This document shows, piece by piece, positions 53,001 through 62,867 of a DNA stretch of 64,000 nt. The notes under the pieces were generated by a model. It saw nothing but the letters and a program-made list of their open reading frames with translations. It was not told the DNA's origin and made no database searches. The stretch covers positions 92,682-156,681 of the forward strand of contig JAPSHX010000007.1 of assembly GCA_031179305.1 (NCBI GenBank), written 5' to 3'. The first letter of the stretch is position 1. Every line of letters begins with the position of its first letter. Both the position numbers and the translations under genes were made by a program. The stretch comes from Paenarthrobacter sp. GTDB taxonomy: Bacteria; Actinomycetota; Actinomycetes; Actinomycetales; Micrococcaceae.

Positions 53001-53050
53001 GTACGACGGCGGGCCGGTCGCCCAAAAAGGTGACCGGCCCGCCGTCGTAC
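53001..53050. terminator. Terminator of the prp operon (bidirectional)
   Basis: Perfect 19-base inverted repeat (53001-53019 and 53032-53050, arm begins GTACGACGGCGGGCC) with a loop containing AAAAA. Convergent with the downstream Nudix gene. Just upstream is a 12-base palindrome CCGAAATTTCGG (52983-52994). Confidence 0.85.
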
Positions 53051-53064
53051 TTGCTCCCGTCGTG

Positions 53065-53562
53065 CTACCGCTGAGGATCCACCCAATCAATCGTGTGGAC
53101 GTCGGCTACATTCTCGTTGTCTGCCGCCAAGGCCACCCTCACCGCGATGCGCTGGCCGGAAATCATCGCCGGCAGCCAGTGTTCCGCATCAGCCCACATC
53201 CGCTCAACCGGAAGTTGCGCCACGGGGAACCACGCAGGGGCAATCTCGTCGCTTTCCGATGGCTCCCCCTCCCACGAGCGGGTCAAAAACACGGTGGTGG
53301 CCATGTTCCACTCGGGCCTCGCAGGGAAGACGAAATCAACTGTGCCCGCCGGAATCAGGTCTTTCGCGTGAACCACCACGTTGATCTCTTCCATGACCTC
53401 ACGGCACGCAGCCTGCGAGGCGGTCTCCCCCAACTCAACGTGCCCGCCGACACCCACCACCTTGCCCCGACCGAAACCTGTCTTCTTGGTCCCGAGCAGG
53501 ACATGTTCACCGTCCGCACCGTCGCGGAGGAGGAAGCACAAAGTCACATGGGCTGCAGTCAT
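53065..53562 (-). CDS. Nudix hydrolase (MutT-like)
   Basis: 165 residues from ATG 53562 (AAGG upstream); the longer frame to 53781 overlaps a divergent gene and is not conserved. Nudix box GGHVELGETASQAACREVMEEI with the REVMEE metal residues. Resembles 8-oxo-dGTP diphosphatases. Convergent with the prp operon and divergent from a membrane protein gene (57 bases between starts). Confidence 0.88.
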   Translation of the reverse strand: MTAAHVTLCFLLRDGADGEHVLLGTKKTGFGRGKVVGVGGHVELGETASQAACREVMEEINVVVHAKDLIPAGTVDFVFPARPEWNMATTVFLTRSWEGEPSESDEIAPAWFPVAQLPVERMWADAEHWLPAMISGQRIAVRVALAADNENVADVHTIDWVDPQR

Positions 53563-53618
53563 GCTGCCTACCTTAACCTGATCTCCCCTGCCGCTGCCGC
53601 CATTGCTACAGTGAGCCC

Positions 53619-54389
53619 ATGACTGAAGGTGGGGGTAGTGGGCGAGCCCAGGTGGCAGCGGTGGACGACGGTGTTGGCGCAACTGCCGGCGTAGCAGATT
53701 CGGGCGAGGAAAAAAGCACCGCAACCCCCGCCAAGGTAAAACGCGAACGGGACGCCTGGCTCCCCCGCTGGTTGGTGGCACACCCCCTGTACGCCGGCTG
53801 GGCGTGGATAGTTGTCTGGGCAGGACTCATCGTCCTGGACGAAGTAGTGGACCTGGCCGGATGGACCTGGTACCTGCTGGTCCTCGTGGCTGCCCTGCCC
53901 ACCCTGATCTCTACGCTGGTGGTGCTGCATGCCACGCCGCGAAGCCACCTCAGGGCAGTCGATGCAACCGTCCTGGGCCACTTCTTCGTCCGGTTCCTTG
54001 CACTGGTGGCAGCATTCATGGTTTGGGCAGCCTCAGTGGTGATGAGTGCTTCCATCTCCACCACCGTCCAGTCCGTGATTGGCGATTCCGAAAAGGAAGT
54101 CACGGCACTGGGTTTCAACATCATGCTGGCAGCAGTTCCGCTGGTGCTCTCCATCCTGTGGATGGCATTCATCGTCCGCTGTGCGTGGTTCCTGCGGCGG
54201 TTGCGAGGCTGGCGTCAGATACCACTGAAGACACGCGTACCAAAGAAATTCCTCCGCGGGCGCCCCCGGCTCAAGCGCGTGGTGGTAGGGCTGGCTCACC
54301 CCGGACTCCTGCTGGTAGCCGGCTTGGGGACCTCGCTGCTGGCGCTGTTCGTCGACGCCGTGGAGCTGACGCTGAACGTGCTTGAGTAA
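53619..54389 (+). CDS. Conserved hypothetical membrane protein
   Basis: 256 residues. Disordered charged N-terminus (~1-45), about four hydrophobic segments (~58-80, ~86-108, ~122-145, ~168-190, the last followed by a strongly basic loop RRLRGWRQIPLKTRVPKKF), and a final one at ~225-245. No family with known function recognised. It stands alone between a Nudix gene and xerD. Confidence 0.7.
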   Translation: MTEGGGSGRAQVAAVDDGVGATAGVADSGEEKSTATPAKVKRERDAWLPRWLVAHPLYAGWAWIVVWAGLIVLDEVVDLAGWTWYLLVLVAALPTLISTLVVLHATPRSHLRAVDATVLGHFFVRFLALVAAFMVWAASVVMSASISTTVQSVIGDSEKEVTALGFNIMLAAVPLVLSILWMAFIVRCAWFLRRLRGWRQIPLKTRVPKKFLRGRPRLKRVVVGLAHPGLLLVAGLGTSLLALFVDAVELTLNVLE

Positions 54390-54410
54390 CTCGGACACTG
54401 TTCAAACGCC

Positions 54411-54442
54411 TTGGCTATCCGAGCGCCTGGCTATCCAAGTGC
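54411..54442 (-). repeat. 16-base tandem repeat at the xerD stop
   Basis: TTGGCTATCCGAGCGC (54411-54426) and CTGGCTATCCAAGTGC (54427-54442), 13 of 16 identical. The second copy contains the last codons and stop of xerD, so the first is a duplicate of the gene end. Confidence 0.65.
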
Positions 54443-55390
54443 TCTGGGATGCGCCGCTGCGTAGACCTCACGCAAAGTATCTGCGGTGACCAAGGTATAG
54501 ACCTGGGTGGTGGTCACGGACGCGTGTCCCAGCAGTTCCTGAACCACCCTCACGTCCGCCCCGCCTTCCAGGAGGTGGGTGGCGAAGGAATGGCGCAGAG
54601 TGTGTGGTGAGACGTCTTTGGTGATGTTGGCCTTCTCGGCGGCGGTCTTGAGGATGGTCCACGCACTCTGCCTGCTGATCCGCCCACCCCTGGCGTTGAG
54701 GAACAGCGCCGGGGAGCCTTTTCCCTTGGACGCCAGCAACGGCCTGCCGCGGACAACATAGGCGCCGACGGCGCGGGCACCGTAAGAGCCCAGGGGCACC
54801 AGGCGTTCCTTGGAACCCTTGCCGAAAAGCCGCACGATGGCAGGGTCGCCGGCGGTGTCTTCGAGGGAGACGTCATCAACGTCCAGCCCCACGGCCTCGC
54901 TGATTCGGGCACCCGTGGAGTAAAGGAACTCAAGCAAGGCGCGGTCTCGCAGGCCGGTAGCGCTGTCTGAGCCTGCAGCTTCCAGGATGCGCGTCACTTC
55001 GCCAACGCTGATGGCTTTTGGAAGCCGCTTGCCCGGCATTGGTGGGTGCACATCGCTGGCTGGGTCCGCCGTCGTGGTTCCTTCCAGCGCCCAAAACTTG
55101 TGGAGTCCGCGCACTGCTACCACTGTGCGTGCAGCGGAGCGGACCCCCAAGGCGGCGGCGCCGTCTGAACCGTCGGACAAGGCCTGCACGAAAGCCGTCA
55201 GGTGATGCCGTGTGATGTTTCCCGGCTGATCCACCCCTTGGGCGGCAAGGAAGTTCGAATACCGGGTGAGGTCCCTGCGGTATGCCGATAGCGTGTTCGC
55301 CGCCAAGCCTCGCTCCACCCCGACGTGCTGCAGATAGTCGGTTATTGCACGGTCAACGCCATTGACGGTACGAGTCGCGGCCTCGGCCAT
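54431..55390 (-). CDS. xerD: Site-specific tyrosine recombinase XerD
   Basis: 319 residues from ATG 55390, two bases after the Nudix stop; a TTG at 55420 is less likely. N-terminal SAM-like core-binding domain, then catalytic domain with Arg in [11 protein letters not shown], Lys in [25 protein letters not shown] (His, Arg), LGHAS (His) and nucleophile Tyr in TTQVYT. With XerC it resolves chromosome dimers at dif. Its place next to nudix and pyrG is the housekeeping one (Rv1701), so it is not a phage integrase. Confidence 0.93.
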   Translation of the reverse strand: MAEAATRTVNGVDRAITDYLQHVGVERGLAANTLSAYRRDLTRYSNFLAAQGVDQPGNITRHHLTAFVQALSDGSDGAAALGVRSAARTVVAVRGLHKFWALEGTTTADPASDVHPPMPGKRLPKAISVGEVTRILEAAGSDSATGLRDRALLEFLYSTGARISEAVGLDVDDVSLEDTAGDPAIVRLFGKGSKERLVPLGSYGARAVGAYVVRGRPLLASKGKGSPALFLNARGGRISRQSAWTILKTAAEKANITKDVSPHTLRHSFATHLLEGGADVRVVQELLGHASVTTTQVYTLVTADTLREVYAAAHPRALG

Positions 55391-55392
55391 GC

Positions 55393-56055
55393 TCAGCGCT
55401 GGCTCGGGTGAGCCGGCCAAGGCGCGTTGGCTGGACGGAGGCTGGTGAAGCCATCAGCCTTCGCGGCAGCGGCCGCGAGGATCCCCAGCACCGCAGACGG
55501 ATTATGCAGCCGGCCTTCCAGCACGGCTTTTACGGCGTCGTCAAGCGGCACCCAGCGGAGTTCAATTTCGGCTTCTTCATCGGTGCGGACATGCCGGTCT
55601 GCCAAAGGAACGTCGCTGAGGCCTCGAGCCAAGTAGATTCGGACTGCCTCGCTGGAGGAACCCGGCGAGTTGAAGAAGTCCACAAGGACGTTCCAAGTAG
55701 CCGCCACCAGGTCAGCTTCCTCCGCCAGCTCCCGGGCCGCACCCACCACGAAGTCCTCGCCTTCGACGTCGAGCAGGCCAGCGGGGATCTCCCACAGATC
55801 CATGGCGACCGGATGCCGGTACTGCTTCAGCAGAAGAATCTCACCGTCCACGTTCATGGGCAGCACCGCTACAGCGCCGGGGTGGTCGATGTAGTCACGA
55901 ACCAGGGTGTCCGTGCCGTCGCTGAGTTGGAACGAGTCGCTGACGACGTCCCAAATGCGGCCTTCATATACCTTGCTGGTAGACAAAAGACGGCGCGGGC
56001 TCGGCATATCCGAAACCTGCCGTGACGTGCTGGAAGTTTCAGAGATACCGGGCAT
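55393..56055 (-). CDS. Nudix hydrolase, ADP-ribose pyrophosphatase type
   Basis: 220 residues. Nudix box [25 protein letters not shown] with RELAEEAD, and the EYxxHP-like [21 protein letters not shown] upstream, typical of ADP-ribose pyrophosphatases. Cleaves ADP-ribose to AMP and ribose 5-phosphate. Order pyrG-nudix-xerD matches Rv1699-Rv1701. 27 bases after pyrG. Confidence 0.9.
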   Translation of the reverse strand: MPGISETSSTSRQVSDMPSPRRLLSTSKVYEGRIWDVVSDSFQLSDGTDTLVRDYIDHPGAVAVLPMNVDGEILLLKQYRHPVAMDLWEIPAGLLDVEGEDFVVGAARELAEEADLVAATWNVLVDFFNSPGSSSEAVRIYLARGLSDVPLADRHVRTDEEAEIELRWVPLDDAVKAVLEGRLHNPSAVLGILAAAAAKADGFTSLRPANAPWPAHPSQR

Positions 56056-56082
56056 CGCGCCGTCCTTTGTGAGTACTTGCTT

Positions 56083-57831
<1,749 letters not shown>

Positions 57832-57974
57832 TTACGCCTTCCAAGCGTCTGTTCGGATTCCCCAAATGGTCAATAGTTGCTCACCACCGCATTCCAAGCA
57901 AGACCCGGGCGGGATTAAGTGCACCCGTGTGATTGTGCTCGCACTAGCCCGCGGCACCTGGTCCGCCCGCAACA

Positions 57975-59714
57975 CTAAGCGCGCTGCGGCAGGAGCTTAG
58001 CGTCGTCCAGCAACTCCTGGGCATGCGCCTGTGCACTCTCGGAATCCTCTTGTCCGGCCAGCATTCGGGCAAGCTCCTTGACCCGCTCGTCGTCGCTAAG
58101 AAGCTGAACGTCACTGGACGTGAAGCCCGTGGTTGTCTTCCCATCAGCGCCACGCACGGAAGTTTTAGTCACACGGATGTGTTGATCTGCGAAAGCGGCT
58201 ACCTGTGGCAGATGTGTCACCACCAGAACCTGGACGTGCCGGGCGAGCATGGCCAGCCTCCGTCCGATTTCGACGGCGGCACGCCCACCCACGCCCGCGT
58301 CCACCTCGTCGAAGACGAACGTGGGGACGGGATCCACGGCGGCAAGCACTACCTCGATTGCCAACATCACCCTGGACAGTTCACCGCCGGAGGCACCCTT
58401 GCCCAGCGGCCTCGCCGGGGCACCGGAATGAGGTTGGAGGAGGAAGGCAATCTCGTCGGTGCCCCACGGGCCCAACACGCCGGTGCCATCCACCTCGATG
58501 ACCAATGTTGCATCCGCCATCGCCAAGGCCTTTAGCTCCGCGCTCACCCTGGCTGAGAGGTCCTTGGCAGCTTTGAGGCGGGCTTTGGTGATGGCAGCGG
58601 CCAGTTTGCGCAGGGCGGCCTCCGCGGAACCCACCTCAGCATCCAGGGACTCGATGCGGCTTGAGTCATCCTGCAACTCGTCGAGGCGTGTCCTCGCTGT
58701 AGCTGCCCACTCAAGCACTTCGTCAATGCTCGGGGCGTACTTTCGGATCAGCTTGGCAAGGGCAGCCCGCCGCTCCTCGATTTCGGAGAGCCGCTCAGGG
58801 CCCTCCGTGTCCAACGCTGCCTGGTAGCTGGACAACTCGGCGGCGATGTCATTGAGGAGGAAGCCCACCTCGGCCAGCCGGTTTGCTGCGGAACGAAGTT
58901 CCTCGTCGTGCTCCGCCACGTGCTCCAGTGTCCGCTTGGCCGCATCCACCATGGTGGTTGCATCCCCGGCGTCTCCGAATTCTTCAGCAATCAGCGACTC
59001 GTGGGCCGCAGCGGCCGCTAAACGCAGTTCTTCCACGTTGGCCAGTTTTACGGCCTCGGCCTTTAGTGTTTCGTCCTCACCGGGCTGCGGATCCACCTCA
59101 TCGATTTCCTTGAGGGCCGCGTCCAGGGATTCAGCCTCCCGCAAACGCTCGCGGGCTTCGCTGCGAAGTGTTTCGAGTTCGGACTGGATGGCCTTCCAGT
59201 GGTTGAACAGTTCCTGATACTCCCCCAGCGTCTTGGCGAGGGGTGCTCCGGCAAACCTATCCAAGGCGTGCCGCTGAGCAGTGGCGCTCTTGAGCCGAAT
59301 CTGGTCTGACTGACCGTGGACCACCACCAGGCTCTCGCCCAACTCAGCCAAAACACCCACCGGTGCCGCACGTCCGCCAACATAAGCCCGGCTACGCCCG
59401 TCGGCACCCACGGTGCGGGCCAGCAGGAGCTCAGCTACGCCGTCGAACTCTTCCGCCTCCCCGCCGGCCTCCTTGGCGCGTTCCACCGCACTGTGGGCGG
59501 GATGGAGCTTCAGCACGGCTTCCGCCGACGCGGATTTGGCGCCGCTCCGAACGGCACCGGCGTCCGAGCGGGCACCAAGAAGGAGTCCGACGGCGGTCAC
59601 CACCATGGTCTTGCCTGCACCGGTTTCGCCGGTGACGACGCTGAGTCCGGGGCCCAGCGGCAGGGCGGCGTCGGTTATGACGCCGAGGTCACGGATTCGG
59701 AGTTCTTCGAGCAT
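57975..59714 (-). CDS. recN: DNA repair protein RecN
   Basis: 579 residues, SMC-like ATPase. Walker A TGETGAGKTMVV (~28-39), long coiled-coil middle (~150-390), signature KGASGGELSRVMLAIE and Walker B PTFVFDEVDAGVGGRAA. Acts in double-strand break repair. Between nadK and pyrG as in other actinobacteria. No LexA box visible upstream because it is embedded in the nadK-recN run (3 bases between genes). Confidence 0.95.
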   Translation of the reverse strand: MLEELRIRDLGVITDAALPLGPGLSVVTGETGAGKTMVVTAVGLLLGARSDAGAVRSGAKSASAEAVLKLHPAHSAVERAKEAGGEAEEFDGVAELLLARTVGADGRSRAYVGGRAAPVGVLAELGESLVVVHGQSDQIRLKSATAQRHALDRFAGAPLAKTLGEYQELFNHWKAIQSELETLRSEARERLREAESLDAALKEIDEVDPQPGEDETLKAEAVKLANVEELRLAAAAAHESLIAEEFGDAGDATTMVDAAKRTLEHVAEHDEELRSAANRLAEVGFLLNDIAAELSSYQAALDTEGPERLSEIEERRAALAKLIRKYAPSIDEVLEWAATARTRLDELQDDSSRIESLDAEVGSAEAALRKLAAAITKARLKAAKDLSARVSAELKALAMADATLVIEVDGTGVLGPWGTDEIAFLLQPHSGAPARPLGKGASGGELSRVMLAIEVVLAAVDPVPTFVFDEVDAGVGGRAAVEIGRRLAMLARHVQVLVVTHLPQVAAFADQHIRVTKTSVRGADGKTTTGFTSSDVQLLSDDERVKELARMLAGQEDSESAQAHAQELLDDAKLLPQRA

Positions 59715-59717
59715 GTT

Positions 59718-60758
59718 TCACTTCGCATTCGTGGGGTCTGATGGCTCACCGTGCCCCAGGTCCGGGGACGTTCCGGAGTCCCGGGGGCTGGGCAAGGGAG
59801 CCGGTGACAGTGTACGGATGACAGGGATGGGACCGGTGTGTACCTCGCCACTCCGAGGGGCCGGGCCGCGCCAGCCGTGGATGGGAAGCTGGAACTTGCG
59901 GACAAGCCGGGCCGAGAACGGTGTCTTGTGTGTCCGTGCCAGCCGCACCGGGGTTGCCGAGCGTGTCACTTCAACGCGCGCTCCCGGCGGGAGATCCACG
60001 GACCGTCGGCCATCGCACCAGAGGACCCCCAAGGCGTCTGTCCGGTTCATGATTTCGACCGCCAACTTGGAACGAGGTGACACCACCAGTGGCTTGGCAA
60101 AAAGTGCGTGAGCACTGATCGGAACGATGACCAAAGCTTCAACCTCGGGCCACACAACGGGGCCACCTGAAGAAAAAGCGTAGGCCGTGGAACCCGTGGG
60201 CGTCGCGAGGACAACACCATCACAGCCGAACGACGTCAGAGGACGCTCGTCAACCTCGGTGACAACCTCCAGCATGCGTTCACGGTTGGCCTTCTCAATG
60301 GCAGCCTCGTTCAAAGCCCACGTGTGCCAGATCTTCTGGCCCTTGACCCACACCTGCACATCGATGGTCATGCGTTCTTCCACCGTGTACTGACGGCTGG
60401 CTATCCACTCCACGGTCTGGGCGAGATCGGCCCGTTCACTTTCCGCCAGGAATCCCACGTGCCCCAGGTTGACGCCCAGCAGCGGGACATCGACTTCACG
60501 GACCAGCTCAGCTGCGCGGAGAATGGTGCCATCGCCGCCCAGGACCATCACCAGCTCCACGTCCTCCAGGTTGACGTGATCGTTGAGGATCTCGATGGGC
60601 GTATCGAGGGCACCAAAGAAGCGTTCGATATCTGCAAGTTCGGACTTCTGCAGCACGGGAACCAGACCAGAGGCATGCAGTTGCGTACAGGCATCCCACG
60701 CTGCGCGGAGCGATTCCTCCCGCCCGGTGTGGGCAAGGACAAGTACACGCCTGCTCAT
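59718..60758 (-). CDS. nadK: NAD kinase
   Basis: 346 residues. GGDGTILRAAE (Asp76 is the catalytic base) and the NE/D motif region ALNEAAIEKANRERML, then TGSTAYAFSSGGPVVWP. Phosphorylates NAD to NADP (actinobacterial enzymes can use polyphosphate too). A Pro/Ser-rich tail of ~40 residues extends the usual end. Twelve bases separate it from tlyA. Confidence 0.94.
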   Translation of the reverse strand: MSRRVLVLAHTGREESLRAAWDACTQLHASGLVPVLQKSELADIERFFGALDTPIEILNDHVNLEDVELVMVLGGDGTILRAAELVREVDVPLLGVNLGHVGFLAESERADLAQTVEWIASRQYTVEERMTIDVQVWVKGQKIWHTWALNEAAIEKANRERMLEVVTEVDERPLTSFGCDGVVLATPTGSTAYAFSSGGPVVWPEVEALVIVPISAHALFAKPLVVSPRSKLAVEIMNRTDALGVLWCDGRRSVDLPPGARVEVTRSATPVRLARTHKTPFSARLVRKFQLPIHGWRGPAPRSGEVHTGPIPVIRTLSPAPLPSPRDSGTSPDLGHGEPSDPTNAK

Positions 60759-60770
60759 CGGATCTGCTTT

Positions 60771-61583
60771 CTAGTGGTTCGGCCAGAGTTTCTTGATCAA
60801 CGCAGCAACGTCCTCGTCCCGCTCTTCGATCTTAGGCAACACCGAGGACATCCTGCGCGTCATCCACAGGAAGTATTCAACATTTCCGTCCTGCCCCGGA
60901 AGCGGACTGGCTGCCAGGTCTTGAAGTTCAAGGCCTGCATCCACTGCTGCGCGGGCCACTTGGGCGACCGCCCGCCGTCGTTCATTCTCCGAAGACACCA
61001 CTCCGGTTCGGCTCAGACGCTCCTTGCCAACCTCAAACTGCGGTTTGACCATAAGCACCAAATCGCCGCCCGGCTCGGTGCACTGCGCAAGCGGCCACAG
61101 GACCAGCGTCAGCGAGATGAAGGACAGGTCAGCCACCGTCAGTTGTGCCGGGCCACCAATCTCCTCCGGGGTCATATACCTGACGTTGAGGCCTTCGTGG
61201 ACCTCAACCTTGGGATGCTCCCGAAGGTGCGTGACCAGCTGACCGTGCCCCACATCCACAGCCACTACTTCGGCGGCTCCTTGCCGTAGCAGGACGTCAG
61301 TAAAACCACCCGTGGAGGCGCCGGCGTCGAGGCACCGCTTTCCGGAAACCACGACGGCGGGAAACGCCTTCAGCGCGCCGGCCAGCTTATGCCCTGCGCG
61401 ACTGACGTAGATGTCCTCAAGGTGGGACTCGACATCCAACTCCGTCGTAGCATCCACTTGGTGGGCGGCTTTGATGAGGACGTTGCCGCCCGAGCTGACC
61501 TTGCCGTCACTGATGAGCTTGGCGGCATGGGTACGGGACCTCGCCAGCCCACGGGTGACGAGTTCCTGATCAAGTCTTGGCAT
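60771..61583 (-). CDS. tlyA: TlyA-family rRNA 2'-O-methyltransferase
   Basis: 270 residues. S4 domain PRLDQELVTRGLARSRTHAAKLISDGKVSSGG at the start, then a FtsJ-like domain with SAM motif KRCLDAGASTGGFTDVLL and DLSFISLTLVLWPL. In Mycobacterium TlyA methylates C1409 of 16S and C1920 of 23S rRNA and its loss gives capreomycin resistance. Conserved order tlyA-nadK-recN. Starts three bases after the small hypothetical gene. Confidence 0.93.
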   Translation of the reverse strand: MPRLDQELVTRGLARSRTHAAKLISDGKVSSGGNVLIKAAHQVDATTELDVESHLEDIYVSRAGHKLAGALKAFPAVVVSGKRCLDAGASTGGFTDVLLRQGAAEVVAVDVGHGQLVTHLREHPKVEVHEGLNVRYMTPEEIGGPAQLTVADLSFISLTLVLWPLAQCTEPGGDLVLMVKPQFEVGKERLSRTGVVSSENERRRAVAQVARAAVDAGLELQDLAASPLPGQDGNVEYFLWMTRRMSSVLPKIEERDEDVAALIKKLWPNH

Positions 61584-61586
61584 GCG

Positions 61587-61871
61587 TTAGCTGTCGCCTT
61601 CCGGGCGGGGATCGCTGGGGGTGCTTTTAGGGACTGCCGGAAGTCCGGGTTCGGCGTCCAAGGCTTCCAACAAAGCGTCATGGACGCCGGCGTAAAGCTC
61701 CCCATGACCCGGTACGGGCGCATTCGCGACGTCACTGAGCGGGACGAGAGCCCTGTCCACCAGCGAATCCCCCGTGGGGCTTGCAGCGTCGGGCCACTGG
61801 ACTGCAGGTCGCTCCGGTTCTGCAGGTTCCAGCTCGGAGTGTTGGGGCTCTGAGTGTTGGGGCTCGGTCAT
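61587..61871 (-). CDS. Small hypothetical protein
   Basis: 94 residues, acidic, with two EPQHS repeats at the start (4-13) and a more ordered middle (DSLVDRALVPLSDVANAPVPGHGELYAGVHDALLEALD). No family known to me. It sits in the small-gene position between the HAD phosphatase and tlyA (as Rv1693 does), with 9 and 3 bases to its neighbours, so it is a real operon member. Its role is unknown. Confidence 0.72.
   Translation of the reverse strand: MTEPQHSEPQHSELEPAEPERPAVQWPDAASPTGDSLVDRALVPLSDVANAPVPGHGELYAGVHDALLEALDAEPGLPAVPKSTPSDPRPEGDS
61837..61866. repeat. 15-base tandem repeat inside the small hypothetical gene
   Basis: GAGTGTTGGGGCTCT and GAGTGTTGGGGCTCG differ at the last base; they encode the EPQHS pair. 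In-frame length, so copy number can vary without a frameshift. Confidence 0.8.
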
Positions 61872-61880
61872 CGCACCAGT

Positions 61881-62867
61881 TTAGTGATTTCGCCATTCCA
61901 TCTGCGGCGCATTTGCCACGTCCGTGTCGGGTACCGCTGTCCACCAGGCAGCGCACGCCGCACGCCACGCGTCGAGGTCACTCTCGTCACCCGTAACTGT
62001 AACGGTCGCATCCGCGGCAACTGCAGTCGCCGCACCGCAACGGAACGTGCCACCGTCGCTGACAACCTCCGGATATGGCGCATAAAGGCCTTCCAGGTCT
62101 GCCAGCAGGTAATCCGGACGTTCGTCAGTCCGCGCCGCAATGATGGTGTAGGTGGTGTCCACACCGGTGAGGACGGCCGCCGTCGCAAATCCTGCGCGGT
62201 TGCCACCCAGGATGTCCGTGTCCAACCGGTCGCCCACAACCAGCGGACGATCGGCGTTTAGCCGTTTTGCTGCCGCGTGGAAAAGGGGCGCTTCGGGCTT
62301 GCCTGCCACCAACGGCGTCTTACCCGTGGCAGCCGCCACCGCGGCAACCAGCGTTCCATTACCCGGTGCCATGCCGCGGGCCTGCGGGATAGACATGTCC
62401 GTGTTGGTGGCAAACCACATGGCACCCCCGGCTACGACATATGACGCCTCCGCCAGATCCTTCCACCCAATCTCCGGGTTGAACCCCTGGACCACCGCCA
62501 CCGGGGATTCGGCGGCACTGTGCACCGGCTTAAGTCCAACCAATTCGATCTCATGGGCCAAGGCCGCACTGCCAGTAATGAGGACGTGCGCCCCCGCAGG
62601 CAGCATGGAAGCCAGAAGCTCCCCCGCTGCCTGGGAGGAACTGACCACTTGATGGTCCTCAGCCGGCGCACCGAGCTCACGCAGATGCGCCGCGACCTGG
62701 GCAGGGGTGCGGGAGGCATTGTTTGTCACGTAACCCAGCCCAACGCCTACGGTTTCAAGACGCTGCAATGACTCCACAGCCCCGGGAATGGCGTGCGGTC
62801 CTGCATAAACCACTCCATCCAGATCCGAAAGGACAGCATCAAACGATGAGATCAGTGAATCAGCCAT
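61881..62867 (-). CDS. HAD-superfamily IIA hydrolase (NagD/phosphoglycolate phosphatase-like)
   Basis: 328 residues from ATG 62867; the frame upstream to 63029 overlaps the neighbour and is not conserved. HAD motif I DAVLSDLDGVVYAG (Asp15, Asp17), YVTNNASRTP, GKPEAPLFHAAAKRL and GDRLDTDILGGNRAGF. A small-molecule phosphatase; in mycobacteria the homologue Rv1692 acts on glycerol 3-phosphate in lipid recycling. An extra C-terminal segment (~265-328) follows the core. Overlaps the TPR-like gene by 8 bases. Confidence 0.88.
   Translation of the reverse strand: MADSLISSFDAVLSDLDGVVYAGPHAIPGAVESLQRLETVGVGLGYVTNNASRTPAQVAAHLRELGAPAEDHQVVSSSQAAGELLASMLPAGAHVLITGSAALAHEIELVGLKPVHSAAESPVAVVQGFNPEIGWKDLAEASYVVAGGAMWFATNTDMSIPQARGMAPGNGTLVAAVAAATGKTPLVAGKPEAPLFHAAAKRLNADRPLVVGDRLDTDILGGNRAGFATAAVLTGVDTTYTIIAARTDERPDYLLADLEGLYAPYPEVVSDGGTFRCGAATAVAADATVTVTGDESDLDAWRAACAAWWTAVPDTDVANAPQMEWRNH

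Noticed and set aside
54431..55390. XerD as a phage or island integrase
   Set aside because: It sits in the conserved xerD-nudix-pyrG order, with no attachment repeats at the only tRNA gene, so it is the housekeeping recombinase.
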